Notes under the pieces: generated by a model
Database searches by the model: none
The model's input: only the letters and a program-made list of their open reading frames with translations
What the model was told of the DNA's origin: nothing
Assembly (NCBI RefSeq): GCF_030386795.1
Contig: NZ_JANUQM010000003.1
Span: forward strand, 310,001-374,000
DNA from: Streptomyces sp. S.PNR 29
GTDB lineage: Bacteria > Actinomycetota > Actinomycetes > Streptomycetales > Streptomycetaceae
Length of the DNA: 64,000 nt
Reading direction: 5' to 3'
Position numbers and translations under genes: made by a program
In this document: positions 33,538 to 41,948 of the stretch, piece after piece
Layout: every line of letters begins with the position of its first letter
Position numbering within the stretch: position 1 is the first letter of the stretch

Positions 33538-34425
33538 ATGGGACTTCTGCTCGCACTGGCCATGGGCCTCAGCGTCTGGGGCGTCTTCGCCGGCATCCGC
33601 ATGTACCGGGCGGAGGCCAAGCTGCCCGGCGATCTGGCGCTGGCACTGGAGGTCGGCGCGACCCGCACCGGCGCGGTCGACTCCCTCATCGACCGCCTCG
33701 GCATGCGGTACGCCCCCGCCGTACTGCGCCTGATGGGCCCCAAGCAGGTGGCCAAGTACCGCCGCAAGATCGACCTGGCGGGAAACCCGGGCGGCCTGAC
33801 CATCGACCGCTACGCGGCCCGCAGGGCGGTGTACGGCTTCCTGGGCGGCCTCGGCGGCCTGGTCTTCCTCATGCGCGGCCAGCTCGTCGTGGCCCTGCTC
33901 CTGTTCGCCTTCGGGGCGTTCTGGACCGAGGTCGGCATCTGGTCGGCGATCCGCATCCGCAAGGACGTGATCGAGCGGACCCTCCCGGACTTCCTGGACG
34001 TGCTCGCGGTCGTGGTGAGCGCGGGCCTGGGCTTCCGGCAGGCCCTGGACCGGGTGGCGTCCAAGTACGAGGGACCCTGGGCGGACGAACTGCGCATCAC
34101 CCTTCGTCAGATGGACCTCGGCATGAGCCGCCGCCAGGCCTTCGCCGAGCTGCGGCGGAGGAACGACTCCGAGCAGGTGGCCATGTTCGTCACGGCATTG
34201 CAGCAGGGCGAGGAACTGGGCGCGCCGATCGTCGACACGCTGGTCGCGCTGGCGAAGGACATGCGCCGTACGGACGCGCAGAACGCCCGCCGCAAGGCCG
34301 CCCGCGCGGTCCCCAAGGCCACCATGATGATCACGACCTTCATGGTCCCGGCCACGATGATCCTCCTCGGCACCGGCCTGATCCTCGGCTCGGGCACCGA
34401 CTTCGGCTCCATCACGGGCAAGTAG
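33538..34425 (+). CDS. tadC: Tad inner-membrane platform protein TadC
   Basis: Membrane protein of 295 residues, paralogous to TadB and of the same GspF-like family. It has helices near the N-terminus, about residues 95-140 and at the C-terminus, and the cytoplasmic domain with ERTLPDFLDVLAVVVSAGLGFRQAL and LRRRNDSEQVAMFVTALQQGEELG. GGGGGAGGA-like bases precede the ATG. The histidine kinase gene begins 10 bases after its stop, so the operon continues into the two-component system. Confidence 0.95.
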   Translation: MGLLLALAMGLSVWGVFAGIRMYRAEAKLPGDLALALEVGATRTGAVDSLIDRLGMRYAPAVLRLMGPKQVAKYRRKIDLAGNPGGLTIDRYAARRAVYGFLGGLGGLVFLMRGQLVVALLLFAFGAFWTEVGIWSAIRIRKDVIERTLPDFLDVLAVVVSAGLGFRQALDRVASKYEGPWADELRITLRQMDLGMSRRQAFAELRRRNDSEQVAMFVTALQQGEELGAPIVDTLVALAKDMRRTDAQNARRKAARAVPKATMMITTFMVPATMILLGTGLILGSGTDFGSITGK

Positions 34426-34435
34426 GGACGGGGAC

Positions 34436-36034
34436 ATGCCGATGACCGGGGAACGCACGGGACTGCTGCGCCGCCGCCCGAAGACACCGGAGATCACCAC
34501 ACCGCCGGCCGGAACGGTCCTCCCGGCCCACGTACGCACGGGCGCCCCGGACATCCCGGTGACGTCGGTGACGCCTGCGCTGCCGCCGGGGTGGGAGCCG
34601 GTGGAGGGGGCGTTGCCGGGGGTGCCGCGGCAGGCGGGGCCGATGATGCCGCCTGCGACACCTGCGAACGAGCGGACAGCCGCCGACGGCGAAGGCGCCC
34701 CGCAAGGTCCGCCCGCACCCGCCCACGAAAGCCGCACAGGTGGTGCCGGTGGGAACCGGAACCCGGCCGAAGCCCGGGTGCACGCCGACGAACCCGCACC
34801 CGCCATCGCGATCCAGATCAACGCCCTCCAGGCAATGTGCCGACAGGTATTCGGCTTCCGCCTGGCCATGATCGCCCTGTCCGCCCCCGCCGCCCTCCTC
34901 AACGCCACCCCCGGTGTCGCCACCCGCCTGGTCGGCGCCGCGGTCGTCGTCACCTTCATGGGCTCGTACGTCCTCTTCAGAGACTGGGAACGCTTCGGCC
35001 CCCTCCTCCTGCGCCACCCCTCCCTTCTGGCCGTCGACACCCTCTTCGGCGCCCTCCTCCTCATCGCCGCAGGCCCGGACACCACCCTCGCCTACGTCAG
35101 CGTCTGCACCCCCCTCCTCGCCGGCATCGTCTACGGCTGGCGAGGAGCCGCATGCTTCGCATCCCTCCAAGCCCTGATCCTGCTCCTCGTCCACGCCACC
35201 TTCGAGGACCGGCAGCCGAGCCTCGCGGAGTCGCTCCTGCTCCCGGGCCTGTGCGTCATCGCAGGGGCGGTCGGCTCCAGCCTCCGCAACCTCATGCTCC
35301 GCTTCGGCACGGCCACCCAGGCCCTGACCACCGTCCAGGCCCGTCTCGCCGTCACGGAGGCGGTCAGTGCCGAACGGGCCCGCCTGGCCCGTGAGATGCA
35401 CGACTCGGTGGCGAAGACCCTGCACGGCGTGGCCCTGGCAGCAGACGGCCTGGCCGGCACCGCGGGCGCCGAACGAATGGACCCGGCCCTCGTCCGGCAG
35501 CAAGCGGAACTGGTGGCCCGCTCGGCCCGCCGAGCCGCCGCCGAGTCCCGCGAACTCCTCGCGGACCTCCGCCGGGAATCGGACCCGGACCACGCCACGG
35601 ACGTCCTCGTGGAACTCGCCGCCCGCACCCGGGACTTCAGCACTCGCACAGGGCTCCCGGCCACGTACCGCCCCACGGGCGAGCACGCCGTGCCCCCCGT
35701 CCCACCCGCCGTGGCCCGCCAGCTCCTCACCATCGCCTCGGAAGCGATGGAGAACGCCCACCGCCACGCGGCACCCACCCGCGTCGACATCAGCGCGGGA
35801 GTCCACGGCGGCCTCCTCCGCATCAGCGTCTACGACGACGGCCGCGGCCTTCCCCCAGGCACCACCCTCGAACAACTCCGCAGGGCAGGCCACTTCGGCC
35901 TGGTCGGCATGGTCGAGCGCGCCGCCTCGGTGGGCGCCCGCATCCGCATCGGCCGCGGCGGCCACCCCAAGGGCACGGAGGTCCGCCTGGAACTCCCGCT
36001 GGCCGCGCTGACGACACCGCAGGCCCACGCATGA
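34436..36034 (+). CDS. NarL-type sensor histidine kinase of the tad locus
   Basis: Membrane histidine kinase of 532 residues. Residues 1-120 are a Pro/Ala-rich cytoplasmic tail, about 140-290 hold several membrane helices (ALLNATPGVATRLVGAAVVVTF; LAVDTLFGALLLIAA) with almost no extracellular domain, so it may sense a membrane signal. The HisKA_3 dimerisation helix carries the phospho-accepting His322 in REMHDSVAKTLHG, and the ATPase has an N-box-like MENAHRHA, DDGRGLP and HFGLVGMVERA. It follows tadC by 10 bases and overlaps the response-regulator region, so pilus building and sensing are co-transcribed. Confidence 0.93.
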   Translation: MPMTGERTGLLRRRPKTPEITTPPAGTVLPAHVRTGAPDIPVTSVTPALPPGWEPVEGALPGVPRQAGPMMPPATPANERTAADGEGAPQGPPAPAHESRTGGAGGNRNPAEARVHADEPAPAIAIQINALQAMCRQVFGFRLAMIALSAPAALLNATPGVATRLVGAAVVVTFMGSYVLFRDWERFGPLLLRHPSLLAVDTLFGALLLIAAGPDTTLAYVSVCTPLLAGIVYGWRGAACFASLQALILLLVHATFEDRQPSLAESLLLPGLCVIAGAVGSSLRNLMLRFGTATQALTTVQARLAVTEAVSAERARLAREMHDSVAKTLHGVALAADGLAGTAGAERMDPALVRQQAELVARSARRAAAESRELLADLRRESDPDHATDVLVELAARTRDFSTRTGLPATYRPTGEHAVPPVPPAVARQLLTIASEAMENAHRHAAPTRVDISAGVHGGLLRISVYDDGRGLPPGTTLEQLRRAGHFGLVGMVERAASVGARIRIGRGGHPKGTEVRLELPLAALTTPQAHA

Positions 36035-36066
36035 CCATCCCCCACACCACGAGAGGAGGCCGCCCG

Positions 36067-36966
36067 ATGCCGGACCACACGACACCCCACGCCGGTCCCC
36101 CGCAGCCGCCACCGCTACCGAACCCCTTCGAGAACGTCCCACCGCCCGCGCCCCTGCGGGTCGTCGTGGCGGACGACAACCCGGTCGTCCGGGCCGGCCT
36201 CACCGCCCTTCTCTCCGGCCGCGAGGACATCACGGTGGTCGCGGAGGCCGCCGACGGCCGCCAGGCCTACGAGGCCGCCCACCATCACCGCCCCGACGTG
36301 GTCCTCCTGGACGTCCGCATGCCGGGCGTCGACGGCATCTCGGCCCTGCCGTACCTCGTGCAGATCGCCCCGGTCGTGATGCTGACCTACAGCAGGGAGT
36401 CGGAGATCGTCCAGGAGGCCCTGCGCCGGGGAGCGGGCGGCTACCTGGTCCACGGCGAGTTCACCGCGGACCAGCTCGTCTCGGCCGTACGGGACATCAG
36501 ACAGGGCCGGGCTCACTTCACCCCGACGGCGGCGGGGGCTCTGCTGGCCCAGCTTCGTCAGGGCGCGGGGGGATCGGCCGCGTACCCGCTGCCGGAGGGA
36601 CTGGGGCGGGCGGATGCGACTGCATACGGAAGCAATCCCTCAACTCCCTTGCCAGAGCCGATTTCTTCAGAAAACCTTTCGCAACTGCAACCGGATGTGG
36701 CACAGTCGTCGTCTGGATGGACGAGTGGCCACCCGGCCGCTCCCGACAGGTCGCGGTTCCAGCTGAGCACGAGGGAGGCGGAGATCATGGACCTCATCGC
36801 GTCCGGCATGACCAACCAGCAGATCGCCGCCACCTGCTTCATCAGCGAGAAGACGGTCAAGAACCACATCAACCGCATCTTCGCCAAGCTCCACAGCACC
36901 AGCCGCTCCGAAGCCGCCGCCAAATGGCTGGGCACAGCACCGGACTCACACCGGGGACTGGGGTGA
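36067..36966 (+). CDS. NarL/LuxR-family response regulator, receiver lacking the conserved lysine
   Basis: Response regulator of 299 residues. I chose the ATG at 36067 because GAGAGGAGG precedes it; an ATG at 36031 overlaps the kinase stop and would add 12 residues. The receiver (30-150) has Asp36-Asp37, the phosphoacceptor Asp82 in LLDVRMPG and Thr107, but the usual lysine of GYLLKD is His129 (GGYLVHGEF). A long unusual linker (about 155-225) precedes the LuxR HTH (LSTREAEIMDLIASGMTNQQIAATCFISEKTVKNHINRI...). It lies at the end of the tad operon just before flp and is the best candidate to act at the GGGCCC boxes, by inference. Confidence 0.92.
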   Translation: MPDHTTPHAGPPQPPPLPNPFENVPPPAPLRVVVADDNPVVRAGLTALLSGREDITVVAEAADGRQAYEAAHHHRPDVVLLDVRMPGVDGISALPYLVQIAPVVMLTYSRESEIVQEALRRGAGGYLVHGEFTADQLVSAVRDIRQGRAHFTPTAAGALLAQLRQGAGGSAAYPLPEGLGRADATAYGSNPSTPLPEPISSENLSQLQPDVAQSSSGWTSGHPAAPDRSRFQLSTREAEIMDLIASGMTNQQIAATCFISEKTVKNHINRIFAKLHSTSRSEAAAKWLGTAPDSHRGLG

Positions 36967-37002
36967 CCTGGCGTGACGGCAGGGGGGAGCAGGATGTTGG
37001 TC

Positions 37003-37071
37003 TGGGCCCGCGATTGGGCCCGGGATTGGGCCCTGGGGCCCTCTGGTGGACGGTGTGTTCCGCCGTACGTT
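37003..37071 (+). promoter_or_regulatory. GGGCCC-box promoter B (flp)
   Basis: Three TGGGCCC copies at 37003-37009, 37015-37021 and 37027-37033 repeat at exactly 12 bp. A fourth hexamer GGGCCC at 37036-37041 follows the third by 8 bp. A -10-like TACGTT lies at 37066-37071, 24 bp after the last box. Transcription would start near 37078, about 43 bases before the flp ATG. Confidence 0.78.
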
Positions 37072-37120
37072 TCCGGTGTCGAAAGCGGCACCGGTAAAGC
37101 GACACCCGGAGGGGAACACC

Positions 37121-37354
37121 ATGAGCGACCTGATGCTGAAGACCGCCGTTGCGACCAAGGTCCGCGTGAACGGCTGGAAGAACACCACGGTGGAGGCCAT
37201 GCAGCGCCGCGCCGGCGACAAGGGGCAGACCGCGGTCGAGTACCTGGGCATCATCGCGGTGGTGGTGGCGATCGTGCTGGCGATCACCGGTACCAGCCTC
37301 GGGCAGACGATCCTCGGCAAGATCCAGGCGCAGATCGCCAAGGTCGCTCCTTGA
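37121..37354 (+). CDS. flp: Flp-family major pilin
   Basis: Pilin precursor of 77 residues. The leader ends in RAGDKG and the mature part begins QTAVEYLGIIAVVVAIVLAI, the textbook Flp motif with Glu at +5 and Tyr at +6. After cleavage by the prepilin peptidase a pilin of about 43 residues remains. The leader of about 34 residues is long for the family. GGAGGGG precedes the ATG at 37121. The stop overlaps the next start (TGATG). Its promoter shares the GGGCCC boxes of the other pilus genes. Confidence 0.95.
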   Translation: MSDLMLKTAVATKVRVNGWKNTTVEAMQRRAGDKGQTAVEYLGIIAVVVAIVLAITGTSLGQTILGKIQAQIAKVAP

Positions 37355-37950
37355 TGCGACCTCGCCCGAACGGCGACGCAGGGCAGGCCTTCCCCATCTA
37401 CATCACGGTGGTGGGGGGCCTGCTCTTCCTCGCGTTCGCGTACTTTGCGGTCGGCCAGGCCGCGGCGAACAGGAACGGCGCCCAGACCGCTGCCGACGCG
37501 GCGGCACTCGCGGCTGCCCAGGACACCAGGGACCAAATCGCGGGCGAGTGGGTGAAGAACGTACTCGACCCGACGAAGTGGCAGGACATCTTCGACGGCA
37601 ACGTGACGGGGATCGGCCCGTCGTGCTGGCGCGCACACCAGCTTGCCGCGCAGAACGACGCGCGAGTCATCAGCTGCGCACCTGAGGGGCTCCTCGGGTT
37701 CACGGTCGAGGTCGAGACCAACAAGCCGGTCGGAAACTCCGTCGTGCCCGGCACCGAGGAACGGAAGGCGAACGCGTCCGCCACCGCCGTGATCGAACCC
37801 CGCTGCGCGTTCAAGCTCCCCGCCGAGGATGCGGGCGACGACGTACTGCCACGGCTCTCCTGCAAGGACAGGGACTGGGACCTGAACCCGGACGATCTCA
37901 CCGATCTGCCGAAACCCGCGGACCTCTTCGACGTCCATCTGGCCGACTGA
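37354..37950 (+). CDS. TadG/TadE-like pilus-associated protein
   Basis: Protein of 198 residues with a type IV pilin-like start, NGDAG-QAFPIYITVVGGLLFLAFAYFAVGQ, followed by ANRNGAQTAADAAALAAA, a motif typical of TadE/TadG-like proteins. The usual Glu +5 is replaced by Ile, so cleavage is uncertain. About 150 external residues carry three or more Cys. It is coupled to flp by a one-base stop/start overlap. It probably works in pilus assembly or anchoring at the cell surface. Confidence 0.85.
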   Translation: MRPRPNGDAGQAFPIYITVVGGLLFLAFAYFAVGQAAANRNGAQTAADAAALAAAQDTRDQIAGEWVKNVLDPTKWQDIFDGNVTGIGPSCWRAHQLAAQNDARVISCAPEGLLGFTVEVETNKPVGNSVVPGTEERKANASATAVIEPRCAFKLPAEDAGDDVLPRLSCKDRDWDLNPDDLTDLPKPADLFDVHLAD

Positions 37951-37984
37951 CAAGCGAACGACGAGTGATGAAGGAAGCAGAGTG

Positions 37985-38566
37985 ATGAGCATTCGGTTCA
38001 CTGCGAAGGCCCGCAGGGGCATGGTCGCGTTGACCGTGGCAGCCAGTCTGGCCCTCGGGGTGGCCGGCTGCGGTGGCGGAGGCGGAGACGACGAGAAGTC
38101 GAGTCCCTCGGCGTCGGCCTCCAAGGACGGTGGATCCAAGCCGAGCGCTCAGGAGGGGCAGTCGGAGACACCTCTGGCCGAACTGAAGGGCACGGACGGA
38201 CTGCTCCTCCAGATCACCTCTGCTGAGAGGGACTCAGGCGGATTCGTCACCGTCAATGGGATGGTGAAGAACGACGGCGCCAAGTCGGTGGTGGTTCCGC
38301 CCCAGACGAGCGGCGACGAGACCGAGGTCATCAAGCACGGCCCCTCGCTGGGGGGCGCCACACTTGTGGATTCCAAGGGGAAGAAGCGCTACTACGTGTT
38401 GCGTGACACGGACGGACGGCCGCTGACCACCGTCGGCCTCGGGAACCTGGAAGCAGGCCAGACCCTCCCGGTGTTCATGCAGTTCCCTGCACCGCCGGCG
38501 GGCACGACCGAAGTCGGCCTGCAGGTCCCCACCTTCTCCAGCGGCACGATCAAGATCTCCGGGTGA
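37985..38566 (+). CDS. Lipoprotein in the flp operon
   Basis: Lipoprotein of 193 residues. The signal peptide ends in the lipobox GVAGC, followed by a Gly-rich and Ser/Lys-rich linker to about residue 60. The folded part (about 65-193) is a beta-rich domain (GLLLQITSAERDSGGFVTVNGMV; KSVVVPPQTSGDE; RYYVLRDTDGRPL) resembling DUF4352-like or telomeric-Ig-like lipoproteins. The ATG at 37985 has AAGGAAG upstream. Its position between the TadG-like and OmpA genes suggests an anchoring role on the outer face of the membrane. Confidence 0.82.
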   Translation: MSIRFTAKARRGMVALTVAASLALGVAGCGGGGGDDEKSSPSASASKDGGSKPSAQEGQSETPLAELKGTDGLLLQITSAERDSGGFVTVNGMVKNDGAKSVVVPPQTSGDETEVIKHGPSLGGATLVDSKGKKRYYVLRDTDGRPLTTVGLGNLEAGQTLPVFMQFPAPPAGTTEVGLQVPTFSSGTIKISG

Positions 38567-38574
38567 GGCCGGCC

Positions 38575-39222
38575 ATGACCCGTACCCACACCCGCAAGGC
38601 GACCCCACGCCTCGCCCTGGTCGTCACCGCCGCCACGGTCATGGTCGCCACGAACGTCTACGGCGCCGTGACCGCCCGCGCGGCCGACGGCCCCAGCGTC
38701 CCCCCAGGCACCGAGGCCTCCCCCTCCGCCCCGGTAGAGGTCGACCCGAACGACCCCGACCTCAAGCTCCCCGAGGGCGGCACCCTCGCCGAACCCAAAG
38801 TCCTCGACATCAAGTCCGTCGTGGAGGACCAAAGCGGCGACGAACGCCGCGAGGACACCAACTCGGACGTGAAGTTCGCGCTCCAGGCAGAGGTGCTGTT
38901 CGGCAAGGACAGCGCCAAACTCAGCTCCGCGGCGAAGGCCCGCATCCAAGGGATCGCCGAGGAGATCAAGGCGCAGAACGCCACGAAGATCCGCGTCTTC
39001 GGCTTCACCGACAACCTCGGCTCCTCCGCCCACGGCGACGTCCTGTCCAAGCAGCGCGCCAACGCCGTACAGGAGGTCCTGGACCAGGAGCTCAACGACG
39101 CCAACGTCACGTACGAGGTACGCGGGTACGGCGAGCAGTACCCCATCGCCGACAACTCGACGGAGGCCGGCCGCAAGAAGAACCGCCGGGTGGAGGTGTC
39201 CTTCCCGCGCTCGGACAACTGA
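38575..39222 (+). CDS. Exported OmpA-family protein
   Basis: Protein of 215 residues with a signal peptide (to about residue 38, TARA-A), an acidic linker, and a C-terminal OmpA-like peptidoglycan-binding domain: VLFGKDSAKLSSAAKARI, FGFTDNLGSSAHGDVLSKQRANAV and EAGRKKNRRVEV. The Asp of GFTDN and the Arg of NRRVE are the expected diaminopimelate contacts. It is the last gene of the flp operon. In a Gram-positive this protein would hold the pilus to the wall. I use the ATG at 38575; GTG 38563 is possible. Confidence 0.9.
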   Translation: MTRTHTRKATPRLALVVTAATVMVATNVYGAVTARAADGPSVPPGTEASPSAPVEVDPNDPDLKLPEGGTLAEPKVLDIKSVVEDQSGDERREDTNSDVKFALQAEVLFGKDSAKLSSAAKARIQGIAEEIKAQNATKIRVFGFTDNLGSSAHGDVLSKQRANAVQEVLDQELNDANVTYEVRGYGEQYPIADNSTEAGRKKNRRVEVSFPRSDN

Positions 39223-39289
39223 CCGCGACCGTCGGGGCTGCGAGCGTTCCCGCTGCCCCGCAGCCGCCCCCCGGCGGACCCACCTCCCT

Positions 39290-39346
39290 TTGGGCGTCGA
39301 TTTGGGCCCTCGGGCCCATGTCGCATCGTCGGCCCCTCCCTACTCT
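39290..39346 (+). promoter_or_regulatory. GGGCCC-box promoter C (pilin-toxin chimera)
   Basis: The 18-mer TTTGGGCCCTCGGGCCCA (39301-39318) contains two GGGCCC hexamers offset by 8 bp; a TTGGGC copy lies 12 bp upstream (39290-39295). A -10-like TACTCT (39341-39346) is 23 bp after the last box. The 18-mer is identical to that of promoter A on the other side of the locus, in the same orientation relative to its gene. Confidence 0.78.
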
Positions 39347-39398
39347 CGGCCGTGTCGTGGACGCGCCGCCCTGTACGGGGAGTTGAGGGGGAGTAGAC

Positions 39399-41906
39399 AT
39401 GGCCGCGATCGGGGGAGCAAGCGGAGTGGGCGGAACAGGCGGATCAGGGGGAATACCGGCATTCGGCGCTGGCCGGCCGTCAGGTCCGGGCGGGCGCAGG
39501 GACATGCCCGAGGCCCTCTCCCACGCGCTCGTCCTGGTCCACACCCTCTTCGCGTTCACCGTCCTCGGCGGCCTCGGCCTGCTGCTCACCGCGGCGTCCT
39601 ACGACGCCGTCGACGGCGGCGTACTGGCCCTGGTCGCCTACGGGGCCGCCCCCGGCACCTTCGGCTGGTGGCTGGCCCGGCGGAGCTGGGAGGGCGGGAC
39701 CCGGATCTGGGGCGGTCTGATCGCCGTACAGGCCTGGCTGATCCTCGGTGCCCTCGCCAACCTCGTCGCCGGGTCGGCCCGCGGCGGCATCCAGCTTCTC
39801 CTGCCCGTCCTCGCACTGCTCTTCCTGCTCCGCAAGGAGAGCCGGCAGTGGTACGAGCTCCCCGAACTGGAGCGCGTCGAACGCCGTGCCTTCTCCCTGG
39901 CCCGCATGATCCGCTGGCGTCGGGACGAGGGGCAGACGGCGGTCGAGTACGCCGGTCTCGTCGCCATCGTCGTCGCCCTCGTCACCGCGCTCCTCGTCAG
40001 CGGCCTCGGCACCCAGATCTATGGCGGCGTCCAGTCGGCGGTCTGCAAGGTCGCGGGCGCGGGGTGCCCGGCTCCCGCCGAGGGCGGTGACACCCGTGCA
40101 GGCGGCAACGGCCAGGGCGGTACGGGCGAAACCGGCACCGGCGGCACGAACGGTACTGACGGCACAACCCCCGACGGCGGCGCCGACAGCGACGGAACCG
40201 CCGGCACCACCACCGGCACGACAGGCAGCGACAACACCACCGGCAACGGCGACACCACCACCAACGCCGGGGGGAACACCCAGAACGCCGGGGAGCAGGA
40301 CGACGAGGACGACGGCTGCTTCTCCGGCTTCGGCGCCTTCTTCGGCTGCGCGGGCAACCAGCTCAAGCAGGTCGGCGAGGGCCTGTTCGTCGACGGCGTC
40401 TGGGGCGACCTCACGGGCATGTACGACCTGGTCCGTCACCCGCTCGACACCTTGGGCGGCATCGCCGATTACGGCAAGCAACTCGGCGACCAGTGGCTGC
40501 AGGACTCCCAGGGCGCTGCCGACAAGTGGTCCAAGGGTGACTATGTCGGCGCCATCTGGGACTGGGGCGGTGCCTCGCTGAACACCGGCGGCACGGTCCT
40601 GTTCGACACGTTCATCGGCGAGGAGGCCGCCGACCAGTGGAACAAGGGGGAGAAGACCCGCGCAGTCACCGCCGTCGTCTGGAACATCGGCTCGATGCTC
40701 ATCCCCTACTACGACATCGGCAAGGTCGCCGGAAAGCTCGGTGTCCTCGGCAAGCTCAGCAAGCTGGGCAAGCTGGCGGAGAAGGCGGGCAAGGCGGCGG
40801 AGGACGCCCGGAAGGCGGCCAAGGCGGGTGACGTAGAGGCGGCCGAGAAGGCGGCGAAGGAAGCCGACGAGGCGGCCGACGAGGCCGAGCGGAAGGCCCG
40901 CGAGTCCGGCTGCACGATCGCGGCCCCGGCCGGCAGGCTTCCGTACGGCGACAGCCCGGGCCTCGGCGGCCCAGGCACCGGCACCACGGTCCTGGCCGCC
41001 GGCCGCGCCGACTCCCCCTACGTCATCCTCGCCGAGGACGGCTGCGACGGGGAGGCCAAGCAGCAGGCCGAGGAGGCCCGCAAGCAGGCCGACGAGGCGG
41101 AGCAGCAGACGCTCCAGGCCCGGGCTGAGGCGGCGAAGGCGGCCATCAGGCAGGGCAAGCTGAGCATCGACGAGCGCAACATCGACGACTTCGTAAAGAA
41201 CGCCAAGGACAACCCTGGCAAGAAGGAGATCGGCAAGCAGCAGGCGGCGGACGCGCTGGATGAACTCGCCGACCTCGCACGACGTGACAACGTCGACCGC
41301 GTGGGCGCGAGCAAACTCGGCTCCGAGGTGACGAACGCGCGTACCGCCAGCAGGCTCGAGGAAATGCTCGCCGAGGTGCGCGGCGTACGACGCGCATCGG
41401 AGGACGCGGCCCCCGGCACCACCGTGCACACCGCCGTCGGCTCGGAACACAGCCGGCCGCAGGTCGAGGTCGCGCCAGGCGAGACGGTGGACGTGTCGAC
41501 GGTCCCGGACGCAGATGTCCTCTACAAGGGCAAGGACGGGAAGATCAACCTCGTCGAGGTGAAGAACACCGTGAACCCGACGCGGCAGCCGGAATTCGTC
41601 GGAAAGGTCAACACGCTCTCCGAGTGGAAGAAAGCCGATCCGAGCAGAACCGCCCGGGTCGAGATCGAGAAAAGTGACAAGTGGACGGAGATTTTCCGGC
41701 CCATCAAGGGGCAGAAGGTCTCTCCCGCACAGCTCATGAACGGCAAGGGAATCGACGCACGCATCGGTGACGCGAGCTTCACAGCGAAACAACTGGGTGA
41801 CATGCAGCGGGCGCTGGAAGCGAAGTACAGCCGAGGCGAGGAAATCGACTGGCAGCGGTTGAACGACGATCCCAAGGGGGCGTTGCAGTACCTCGGTCTG
41901 GAGTGA
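39399..41906 (+). CDS. Polytopic Flp-pilin/polymorphic-toxin chimera with C-terminal nuclease-like domain
   Basis: Protein of 835 residues. A Gly-rich head (1-36) is followed by about four membrane helices (44-66, 72-93, 107-124, 130-144). Then comes a perfect Flp processing segment, RRDEG-QTAVEYAG, with Gly178, Glu183 and Tyr184 and a pilin helix (184-207); QTAVEY is identical to the flp pilin. A Thr/Gly-rich linker (about 225-300) leads to a pretoxin-like helical region (GDLTGMYDLVRHPLDTLGGI) and an Ala/Glu/Lys coiled coil. The last 140 residues carry ADVLYK-x8-LVEVKNT, the D-ExK core of PD-(D/E)XK nucleases. The ATG follows GAGGGGGAG. I infer a pilus-linked nuclease effector. Confidence 0.82.
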   Translation: MAAIGGASGVGGTGGSGGIPAFGAGRPSGPGGRRDMPEALSHALVLVHTLFAFTVLGGLGLLLTAASYDAVDGGVLALVAYGAAPGTFGWWLARRSWEGGTRIWGGLIAVQAWLILGALANLVAGSARGGIQLLLPVLALLFLLRKESRQWYELPELERVERRAFSLARMIRWRRDEGQTAVEYAGLVAIVVALVTALLVSGLGTQIYGGVQSAVCKVAGAGCPAPAEGGDTRAGGNGQGGTGETGTGGTNGTDGTTPDGGADSDGTAGTTTGTTGSDNTTGNGDTTTNAGGNTQNAGEQDDEDDGCFSGFGAFFGCAGNQLKQVGEGLFVDGVWGDLTGMYDLVRHPLDTLGGIADYGKQLGDQWLQDSQGAADKWSKGDYVGAIWDWGGASLNTGGTVLFDTFIGEEAADQWNKGEKTRAVTAVVWNIGSMLIPYYDIGKVAGKLGVLGKLSKLGKLAEKAGKAAEDARKAAKAGDVEAAEKAAKEADEAADEAERKARESGCTIAAPAGRLPYGDSPGLGGPGTGTTVLAAGRADSPYVILAEDGCDGEAKQQAEEARKQADEAEQQTLQARAEAAKAAIRQGKLSIDERNIDDFVKNAKDNPGKKEIGKQQAADALDELADLARRDNVDRVGASKLGSEVTNARTASRLEEMLAEVRGVRRASEDAAPGTTVHTAVGSEHSRPQVEVAPGETVDVSTVPDADVLYKGKDGKINLVEVKNTVNPTRQPEFVGKVNTLSEWKKADPSRTARVEIEKSDKWTEIFRPIKGQKVSPAQLMNGKGIDARIGDASFTAKQLGDMQRALEAKYSRGEEIDWQRLNDDPKGALQYLGLE

Positions 41907-41948
41907 CGCAGACGAGCCGGGGCGAGGCGCACGGCCGGACGCCCCGGT

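Noticed and set aside
39480..41792. A 770-codon minus-strand frame opposite the pilin-toxin gene
   Set aside because: The plus-strand product has membrane helices, a pilin motif and a nuclease core; the minus frame has only repetitive Arg/Leu/Ala/Val content.
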